Source: Planctomycetota bacterium
Lineage (GTDB): Bacteria > Planctomycetota > UBA1135 > UBA2386
Direction of reading: 5' to 3'
DNA length: 6,681 bases
Assembly (NCBI GenBank): GCA_003235605.1
Contig: QJVU01000478.1
Span: forward strand, 1 to 6,681
Below the pieces are notes generated by a model that was given only the letters and a program-made list of their open reading frames with translations, had not been told where the DNA came from and made no database searches. This document shows positions 1 through 5,502 of this stretch, piece by piece. Numbering within the stretch: position 1 is the first letter of the stretch; every line of letters starts with the position of its first letter. The translations under genes and the position numbers were made by a program.

Positions 1-1892
1 TTCTTCACCTCGCCACAGCTTGGCATCGAGCTTCCGAAGTAGGGGTTGTGGGTCTCGGGGCTCTCCTGCAGCCAACGTGCGCCCCTGTTGTCGAACGCCA
101 TGGAGCAGAAGATCTCGTAGTGAACACGCTCGCCGCTGTGTCCGAAGACCGTGTCCAGCTTGATCACCGCCTTGGAGAGATCACCGAACGCGTCGCGGGT
201 GGCCGTCAGCTCGGCGGCCATCCCGGCCTTGGCTGCTGCGTGGAGCTGCGGCGCAATCCTGTGCCATTCCTCGTGGGCCTGAGGGGACATGTTCACCGGA
301 TGCACCAGAGAGACCGCCTTCGCCAGCCGTTCGAGATCCTCCCGCGCCTTGGCGGCGTCGTCTCTTGCAAGCGCCCGCTGCGCATCGAAGTAGGGCTCGT
401 ACACCGAGTCCAGCTGCGCTCGGAACAGCATCAGATCCTTGCCCTGCAGCGGCGTCGGATCCTCTTGCATGCTCATCATGCTCTGCTTGGCGTTGATCTG
501 CAGGGCACTGTCGATCTTGAAGTTCCCGTGGACGACGATCCTCTCGCCCTCGGAGAGACCCGCAAGGATGACATACTGGTCGCCCGCCTTTGGTCCCAGG
601 ACCACCTCCCTGCCCTCGTACGTGGGTCTCTCTGTGCCGGGCAGCTCGACATATACGACACCCCGCTTTCCGGTCGCCAGCACTGCCGAAGCCGGCACCA
701 CGATGGACTGCTTCGGTTGGGCTGTCGGAGTCGAATAACCCAGCTCTTCGGCTTTGACGAGCGGCATCCCACAGGTGCGGCACGCGCCGGCGGCGTCCTC
801 GATGACCTCCGGGTGCATGGGACAGATCCACTTGCCGGCGAGTCTGGGATCCATCACCTTGCCGCCCTCCCCCAGGCGCGAGCGCACCACAGTGCGGACG
901 AACATGCCAGGCTTGAGCCTTGCGTCTTGATTGTCGACGATCACCCGAACCTTCACCGTCCGCGTCGTCTCGTTGAGAAAAGGGTCTACGAAGGAGATCC
1001 ATCCACGGAAGTTCTCGCCCGGATAGGCTTCTGTCTCCACCGACACCTCCTGGCCGTAGCGGATCCACAGCAGGTCCGACTCATAGGCATCCAGGCGTAT
1101 CCACAGGTGGGACAGGTCGGCGATACGGTAGATCGGCGTTCCTGTCTTCACGTAGTCACCCTGGTTCAGTGCCTTGTGGATCACCACGCCGGCGGTCGGC
1201 GACCTGATCAACACGTGGTCTTCGGCTTCACCCCGTTTCTCGATCTCGGCGATCTGTTCGGCGGTGAGCCCCCAGAGTCGCAGCTTTTCGCGGGCGGACT
1301 CCAGCTTGCGGAGATCGCTCTTTCGAAGGAATTCGTTCGGCTGGTCATGCCCGACCTCCACCTGCTTCTTGGCTTCGATCAGCTCCTCCTGGGCCGTGAG
1401 CATGTCCGGGCTGTAGATCAGGACCAGGTGGTCCCCCTTGGCAACCGGGATCCCCGTGTAGTCGACGTAGAGGCGGTCCAGCCTGCCCGGGACCCAGGCC
1501 GAGATGGTCTTGACCCGGGTCTCGTCGTAGTCGAGCTTGCCTACCATCCGGACCTCGTGGGTGACGACCTGCCGCTCCACCCTCTTGGTGACGATCTCCG
1601 CGAGCTTCCTGGCTTCCTCTGACATCTCCAACCTGCGGACACCGCCACCGCCTTGCTCCTTGTTCAGCACCAGGTCCATGCCACAGATCGGGCACTTGCC
1701 GGGCCGGGGGAGCTGGATCTGCGGGTGCATGGGACACGTCCAGACCTCGGCCTTGGTCACTGCCAGAGATGGGGCTGACGGTTCCCCGTCGCGGAGGCTC
1801 CAGGCACCGCGCAGGTACCAACCGCCAAGGAAGGCAACGCTGACAACGACGATCCAGACGAACACGGTCAACAGTTTCAGGAGCAGCTTCAT
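1..1892 (-). CDS. CusB-type RND efflux periplasmic adaptor with two heavy-metal-binding motifs (3' end cut by window edge)
   Basis: Periplasmic adaptor (membrane fusion protein) of a tripartite heavy-metal RND pump, probably Cu/Ag. It would bridge the inner-membrane pump and the TolC-type channel encoded just upstream. 630 codons are visible with no stop, so the end lies left of position 1. Residues about 5-28 form an N-terminal membrane anchor. Residues 51-75 are a heavy-metal-binding motif (WTCPMHP...CPICGMDL; C53, M55, H56, C67, C70). Residues about 130-340 are the HlyD/CusB hairpin, lipoyl and barrel region, with VPGRLDRLYVDYTG, VLIRSPTAGVV and RLKPGMFVR. A second Cys/His motif lies at 355-379 (C357, H360, C371, C374), followed by the membrane-proximal domain to about 465. 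Residues about 485-630 resemble DUF3347, with C596, NPYFG and C626; families with this ending usually stop soon after. The start is ATG 1892, overlapping the upstream stop and preceded by GGAGGTGA at 6 nt. The family is clear; the metal (Cu/Ag versus another) is inferred. Confidence 0.93.
   Translation of the reverse strand, partial: MKLLLKLLTVFVWIVVVSVAFLGGWYLRGAWSLRDGEPSAPSLAVTKAEVWTCPMHPQIQLPRPGKCPICGMDLVLNKEQGGGGVRRLEMSEEARKLAEIVTKRVERQVVTHEVRMVGKLDYDETRVKTISAWVPGRLDRLYVDYTGIPVAKGDHLVLIYSPDMLTAQEELIEAKKQVEVGHDQPNEFLRKSDLRKLESAREKLRLWGLTAEQIAEIEKRGEAEDHVLIRSPTAGVVIHKALNQGDYVKTGTPIYRIADLSHLWIRLDAYESDLLWIRYGQEVSVETEAYPGENFRGWISFVDPFLNETTRTVKVRVIVDNQDARLKPGMFVRTVVRSRLGEGGKVMDPRLAGKWICPMHPEVIEDAAGACRTCGMPLVKAEELGYSTPTAQPKQSIVVPASAVLATGKRGVVYVELPGTERPTYEGREVVLGPKAGDQYVILAGLSEGERIVVHGNFKIDSALQINAKQSMMSMQEDPTPLQGKDLMLFRAQLDSVYEPYFDAQRALARDDAAKAREDLERLAKAVSLVHPVNMSPQAHEEWHRIAPQLHAAAKAGMAAELTATRDAFGDLSKAVIKLDTVFGHSGERVHYEIFCSMAFDNRGARWLQESPETHNPYFGSSMPSCGEVK
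756..830 (-). other. Second heavy-metal-binding motif in the adaptor (residues 355-379)
   Basis: A diverged copy of the same module, W-I-C-P-M-H-P followed by C-R-T-C-G-M-P-L. All four Cys/His ligands are kept (C357, H360, C371, C374), but the CPIC core has become CRTC. It is inserted after the RLKPGMFVR strand of the barrel domain and before the membrane-proximal domain, so it lies about 300 residues from the first copy in sequence. The shared pattern suggests duplication or recruitment of the module within one protein. Confidence 0.82.
1668..1742 (-). other. First heavy-metal-binding motif in the adaptor (residues 51-75)
   Basis: A short Cys/His/Met module, W-T-C-P-M-H-P followed by C-P-I-C-G-M-D-L. 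It matches the heavy-metal-binding domain often found near the N-terminus of CusB-like adaptors and in P-type copper ATPases. C53, H56, C67 and C70 are the likely ligands, with M55 and M72 as possible soft-metal ligands. It sits just outside the membrane anchor, where it could capture periplasmic metal and pass it to the pump. The motif is seen directly; the function is inferred from the family. Confidence 0.85.
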
Positions 1893-3250
1893 CGGATCTC
1901 ACCTCCACACAGGACCTCGATCTCCGCGAGGCTTTGTTCATGGTTGCTGATCGCACGCCACAGCGACCTCTGGAATGCAAGCAGCACCTGCTCCGTCTCG
2001 ATGACGTCGAACAGCGTTGACTTGCCTGCCCGATAAGCCTCTTCGGTGACCTCGAAGGACTGTTGTGCTCGAGGCAGCAGTGTATCCCTGTAGAGCCTGA
2101 TCTGGCGAGCTGCATCGTCGAGCCTGTAGCAGGCCAGTTCCAGGTCCGACCGCAGCTGATTGTGCCTGTTACGCAGCGTCGCCCGGGTCGACGCTTCCTG
2201 GCGCTCGGCTTCGCGCACGGCCGCCGAGTACTTCTCCCTCCAGATAGGCACGTTGAACATGACCGTGAATCCGTACGGGTCGTCACCGCTGCCGCGCGTA
2301 TTCGGAATGACAGCGCTTCCAGTCTCGAGGTAGTCCGCCCCAACCGTGATGTCCGGCCACCCATCCAGGTCGGCCAGCTCTTTCCGGCTCTGGGTCGACA
2401 GGATCTGCTGACGCAAGGATTCCAGCGTCGGGTTCTTGGCAACCAACTCTTGGAGGAGCTTCTCGACGGACCGCTCGCCGACCGTTGGCTCCACTGCCGA
2501 CGGCCACGGCAACGGCTCACGCTCCCTTCTGTCGATCGCCGCGCTCAGGCGGGCGCTCACTGCAGGTCGGAGCTTCGTGAGCGTCTCCAGATCGTTCTCC
2601 ACCTTGCCGATCTCGACCTGCAGGCGGAGAAGGCCCTCCTGGCTGCCACCTGCAGCTACCTTGCGCTGGGCCACGGGCTCCAGCCGCTTCAACAGGCTGA
2701 GGTTGGCATCCGTGATGTGGATGGCCTGGGCGAGATACGCGTACTCGAAGTAGGCGTTCTTTATGTCGCGCACAAGTCGGAGGCGCGTGTCCTGCACCTT
2801 CCACCACAGGCTCTCGGCTCGACGGGATGCAATCTCTCCGCGCAGGGACAGCTTCCCAAACCAAGGAAACGTCTGGGAGAGACCGAACCTGTTCTCCTGC
2901 GGCCCTGTTCTCGTCTGGACCTCCTCGATGAAGTGCCCGTAGTTGAACATGGGGTCAGGCAGGCTGGTGACCTGGGGGATCTTCTCCAGCGCCGCCCGCC
3001 ACCGCTCGTATTCAGCGCGCAGGTCCGGGTTGCGCGTGAGCCCGACGCGGATGTAGTCCTCGAGAGTCGGCTCCTCGGGAAGCTCGTTGTTTTGGCGCAA
3101 TGCGGAAGGTGGCGAAGAGACAGTGGGCCTGAAAAGCTGTTCCGTCCGGGACGCTACCAACGCTCGATCCACGGGCGTTCCGCAGCCGTGGCACAGGAGC
3201 AGAAGGGAGAGGGAGCCCCACAGGGCTCTGGAAGAAGTGATCTCGTGCAT
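1889..3250 (-). CDS. TolC/CusC-family outer-membrane efflux channel, probable lipoprotein
   Basis: Outer-membrane exit duct of the tripartite metal efflux pump; it should dock on the adaptor encoded directly downstream. At 453 residues it is the usual length for CusC/TolC proteins. The N-terminus MHEITSSRALWGSLSLLLLCHGCG reads as a lipoprotein signal with C23 as the acylated cysteine. The lipobox is atypical (Cys at -3, His at -2, Gly at -1). The two outer-membrane efflux repeats are visible: roughly residues 65-240 (ending in the helix region AYFEYAYLAQ...GKVENDLETL) and 265-449 (with VPIWREKYSAAVREAERQ and EEAYRAGKSTLFDVIETEQ). The phrase LSQTFPWFGKLSLRGEIASR is characteristic of metal-type channels. 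ATG 3250 is chosen over an in-frame ATG at 3349 because it begins a proper signal peptide and has GGAG 10 nt upstream. The longer version adds 33 residues of arginine/proline-rich sequence ahead of the signal. Confidence 0.92.
   Translation of the reverse strand: MHEITSSRALWGSLSLLLLCHGCGTPVDRALVASRTEQLFRPTVSSPPSALRQNNELPEEPTLEDYIRVGLTRNPDLRAEYERWRAALEKIPQVTSLPDPMFNYGHFIEEVQTRTGPQENRFGLSQTFPWFGKLSLRGEIASRRAESLWWKVQDTRLRLVRDIKNAYFEYAYLAQAIHITDANLSLLKRLEPVAQRKVAAGGSQEGLLRLQVEIGKVENDLETLTKLRPAVSARLSAAIDRREREPLPWPSAVEPTVGERSVEKLLQELVAKNPTLESLRQQILSTQSRKELADLDGWPDITVGADYLETGSAVIPNTRGSGDDPYGFTVMFNVPIWREKYSAAVREAERQEASTRATLRNRHNQLRSDLELACYRLDDAARQIRLYRDTLLPRAQQSFEVTEEAYRAGKSTLFDVIETEQVLLAFQRSLWRAISNHEQSLAEIEVLCGGEIR
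1899..1906 (-). promoter_or_regulatory. Strong Shine-Dalgarno for the adaptor, inside the channel gene
   Basis: GGAGGTGA is read on the minus strand, 6 nt before ATG 1892. It lies within the last codons (Gly-Gly-Glu) of the upstream channel gene, whose TGA (1891-1889) overlaps the adaptor ATG as ATGA. This fixes the adaptor start and indicates translational coupling between the two proteins. Confidence 0.8.
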
Positions 3251-3300
3251 TTCGGGTGAACTCCGGATCGGGTTCGTCAACCTGCAAAGTCTCTCGGATG

Positions 3301-3343
3301 CCGGTCTGGGATGCACCACGGAGGGCCGGCACAGCCAGACCGG
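3301..3343. repeat. Perfect 9-bp inverted repeat between the Cys-rich gene and the channel gene
   Basis: CCGGTCTGG at 3301-3309 and its exact reverse complement CCAGACCGG at 3335-3343 are separated by 25 bases. It lies in the 133-base gap between the Cys-rich gene and the channel gene on the minus strand. No T-run follows on either strand, so it is not a classical intrinsic terminator. It could be an mRNA hairpin that adjusts expression between the two genes, or spaced half-sites for a regulator. Function is unproven. Confidence 0.55.
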
Positions 3344-3383
3344 AGACACGATCAGCGCAATGACTGATGGCCGAAAGTCGAGA

Positions 3384-3800
3384 TCAGCTCAGCAGGACCT
3401 GCAGGCGCAGGTGGAGAAGGGGTCCGTTCCTGGCCGGGGGCTCGGGGATTCGGACCGCGCCGGTGCCCGGGACGTTGGCGATGATCGGCGCATGGTCGGG
3501 GTGCAGGGCAGTCGCCGCAGGCGCACTGTCCTCGGAACTGATGACCGGTGGCAACCCCACGGCCTTGGCAAGCTGGATGCACGGGCAGGGGTCCCGATCT
3601 CCAGGGTTCCGAGCACCGGGTGCACAGCAACACGTGCCCATGGTGGGCACCTCTTTGGGGAGACAACAGCAGCAGGTCCCGCCACTGGCTGCGGAGCCTC
3701 CCTGGCAGTGGAGGGCGCCTTGCCACGGCATGAACGCCAGCAGCATCAACGCTGCCAGCGCCGCCAAGAAGAACCTGTTCTGACTCAGGCAGTGCACCAT
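3384..3800 (-). CDS. Small secreted cysteine-rich protein heading the metal efflux cluster (putative metal binder)
   Basis: I do not recognise a named family. The 138-residue product begins with a clear Sec signal peptide: a basic start (QNRFF), a hydrophobic core of about residues 11-25 (LAALAALMLLAF), and a likely cut after WQGA near residue 29. The exported part has 10 cysteines within about 45 residues: C32, C43-46 (TCCCC), C57-59 (TCCC), and C72 and C74 (CPC). It also has scattered histidines (H31, H100, H103). The rest is Ala/Pro-rich and ends in a hydrophobic tail. This composition and its place 133 bases upstream of the channel suggest a periplasmic metal-binding or metal-buffering protein expressed with the pump; that role is inference. 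The ATG at 3800 has purine-rich GAGGGAAAGG and AGGG upstream. A longer plus-strand reading frame covers the same bases, but the signal peptide and clustered cysteines favour this strand. Confidence 0.72.
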   Translation of the reverse strand: MVHCLSQNRFFLAALAALMLLAFMPWQGALHCQGGSAASGGTCCCCLPKEVPTMGTCCCAPGARNPGDRDPCPCIQLAKAVGLPPVISSEDSAPAATALHPDHAPIIANVPGTGAVRIPEPPARNGPLLHLRLQVLLS

Positions 3801-3962
3801 GCGCCCTGGGCCTTTCCCTCGGCCCTGTACGCCTTCTACGTATTATCGGCCCGAACGTCGCAGCCCGCGGCTTTTTTCGGGGCCTTCACGCACCTACGCC
3901 AAAGGTCGGTCCTGCCCCTGCGCCCAAGACCCCCTCGCCTATACTCCCTGCTGCCCCACCTG
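3801..3962. promoter_or_regulatory. Divergent intergenic region between the efflux cluster and the flavin oxidoreductase
   Basis: 162 bases lie between two outward-facing starts, so this region should hold promoters for both directions. On the plus strand TATACT at 3940-3945 is a good -10 match in otherwise GC-rich DNA, 17 bases before the ATG at 3963, but no -35 is visible at the expected distance. On the minus strand GATAAT, in an AT-rich patch near 3841-3847, is the best -10 candidate for the Cys-rich gene, again without a clear -35. No MerR/CueR-like dyad or CopY-type box is recognisable. Promoter positions are therefore weak proposals; the regional role rests on gene orientation. Confidence 0.4.
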
Positions 3963-5441
3963 ATGGCAACGGCCAAGAGGATCATCCGCCACGAGCTTCC
4001 CGAGGTGACCTGGCCCACCGCGGAGGAGGCCCGGGCCAGCCTGTTGTACCAGCCGATCCGGTTGAACCAGGTGGTGGCACGGAACCGGACCTGGGTGCCA
4101 GCGATGGTGCCGTGGCGGGCGACCGACGAGGGCTTCGTAACCGACAACATCCTGGACTGGTACGGCAGGTTCGCCCGCGGGAGGCCCGGGGTGATCGTTG
4201 TGGAGGCCACCGGCATCCGGGACATCAAGAGCGGACCGCTCCTCCGCATCGGCCACGAACGATTCCTACCGGGGTTGAAGGAGCTGGTGCGCCGTGTCCA
4301 GGAAGAGAGCGCAGGGCAGACGCTCCTGTTCATCCAGATCATCGACTTCCTCACCGTCAAGCGACGCCCTTCGAAGGAGAAGTTCTTCACCCGCTTCCTC
4401 CAGATCACTGCCCGGCACCGCAAGCTGGTCGATGCCCGCGATGACCAGAACCTCCGCGAGATCCTTGCCCGAACCGAGGATGCAAAGCTGCGTGAGATCC
4501 TCACGCCCAAGGAATACCAGGACTACTCCATGGGCTATCGGGAGACGGTCAACGACACCCACCTGCCACATGTTGCGGAGCTCCCCCTGGTCCTGCCGGA
4601 CACCTTTGCCAACGCAGCGACGATCGCCAAGGCTGCGGGCTTCGACGGCGTCGAGCTCCACTATGCTCACGCGTACACAATGGCCGGATTCCTCTCCCGG
4701 CTGAACATGCGCCAGGATGGCTTTGGTGGATCACCAGAGAACCGGGTGAAGGTACCGTTGGCGGTGCTTCGAAAGGTGCGCCAGGCGGTGGGCAAGGACT
4801 ACTGCGTGGGGGTCCGGCTCCTGGGTGATGAGGTCATCGAGGGGGGCAGCCGCATCGAGGACGCATCCTTCTACAGCGTCGAGCTGGCCAGGGCAGGTGC
4901 CGACTACATCTCCGTCTCCAAGGGCGGCAAGTTCGAGGACGCCAGGCAGCCCAAGGTGGGCGAAGCGGTCTACCCCTACACCGGACCCAGCGGCCTCGAG
5001 TGCATGCCCACGGTTCGCAGTGACGAGCGGGGCCCGTTTGGCCGCAACACCCACCTGGCGAGAGACATCCGGGCGGCGATCCACGCAGCCGGACTTGCCA
5101 CCCCGGTGGTCACCTCCGGGGGCATCTGCCACTTCCATCAGGCCGAAGAGGTCTTGCGCCGCGGCGATGCCGATGTGATCGCCGCCGCCCGGCAGAGCCT
5201 CGCCGACCCGGATTGGTTCTTGAAGGTCGAGCTCGGGCGCGGCGGCGAGGTCCGCCGCTGCATCTACACCAACTACTGCGAGGGGCTCGATCAGAAGCAC
5301 AAGGAGGTCACCTGCCAGCTCTGGGACCGGGACTTCAGCGACGGCGCAGATACCGTTCGCAGCAAAGACGGAAAGCGACGCCTGGTGCCACCACTGTGGA
5401 GTACGGAGCCCGGCTCCGATACAACGCCAGTTGTTACATGA
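3963..5441 (+). CDS. NADH:flavin oxidoreductase, old yellow enzyme family (divergent, stand-alone)
   Basis: FMN-dependent oxidoreductase with a TIM-barrel fold, probably cytoplasmic and reducing an activated C=C bond; the substrate is unknown. It has 492 residues against about 350-400 for single-domain family members. Family marks are ARNRTWVPAM near 39-48, FMN-contacting Q125, the HxxH pair H233/H236 (GVELHYAHAY), the NxRxDGFGGSPENR block at 248-261, and the phosphate-binding SGGI (385-388) and AAAR (407-410). Departures: V49 sits where Thr/Cys usually tunes the flavin (PMT/PMC), and IQLxH reads IQIID. A charged insertion of about 60 residues (about 135-195) lies in the lid region. The usual four-Cys iron-sulfur motif is reduced to C433, C439 and C451. 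There is no C-terminal FAD/NAD domain, unlike 2,4-dienoyl-CoA reductases. The ATG at 3963 has no strong Shine-Dalgarno. The frame stays open upstream to 3087, but that stretch runs antisense to two genes and carries no family signature. Confidence 0.9.
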   Translation: MATAKRIIRHELPEVTWPTAEEARASLLYQPIRLNQVVARNRTWVPAMVPWRATDEGFVTDNILDWYGRFARGRPGVIVVEATGIRDIKSGPLLRIGHERFLPGLKELVRRVQEESAGQTLLFIQIIDFLTVKRRPSKEKFFTRFLQITARHRKLVDARDDQNLREILARTEDAKLREILTPKEYQDYSMGYRETVNDTHLPHVAELPLVLPDTFANAATIAKAAGFDGVELHYAHAYTMAGFLSRLNMRQDGFGGSPENRVKVPLAVLRKVRQAVGKDYCVGVRLLGDEVIEGGSRIEDASFYSVELARAGADYISVSKGGKFEDARQPKVGEAVYPYTGPSGLECMPTVRSDERGPFGRNTHLARDIRAAIHAAGLATPVVTSGGICHFHQAEEVLRRGDADVIAAARQSLADPDWFLKVELGRGGEVRRCIYTNYCEGLDQKHKEVTCQLWDRDFSDGADTVRSKDGKRRLVPPLWSTEPGSDTTPVVT

Positions 5442-5502
5442 GATGGTCTGACCTTGTCGATGTAACGGCTCGTGCCGAAGCGGATGCTGGCCCCGCACCG
5501 TG

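Noticed and set aside
48..1622. Long plus-strand open frame opposite the adaptor gene
   Set aside because: It is a shadow of a GC-rich gene on the other strand. It has no recognisable domain, while the minus frame has an unmistakable CusB-type sequence throughout.
1345..2520. 391-residue minus-strand open frame spanning the channel/adaptor junction
   Set aside because: It is in a different frame from both genes, Arg/Ser/Pro-rich and without a motif, and it crosses the true stop-start overlap.
3259..3276. GAAC...GTTC imperfect palindrome over the channel's Shine-Dalgarno
   Set aside because: Only the four outer base pairs plus one isolated pair match; this is too weak to claim a structure that hides the ribosome binding site.
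3384..3726. Other-frame ORFs on both strands overlapping the Cys-rich gene
   Set aside because: None has a signal peptide, domain or convincing start; the frame from 3800 to 3384 explains the region best.
3868..3885. Possible terminator at CCCGCGGCTTTTTTCGGGG
   Set aside because: The T-run sits in the loop between CCCG and CGGG rather than after the stem, the stem is only 4 bp, and the site lies upstream of both divergent genes, where a terminator is not expected.
3087..3962. Possible 292-residue N-terminal extension of the flavin oxidoreductase
   Set aside because: The frame is open, but it runs antisense to the start of the channel gene and all of the Cys-rich gene. It is rich in Arg/Gly with no domain, and the family homology begins just after the ATG at 3963.
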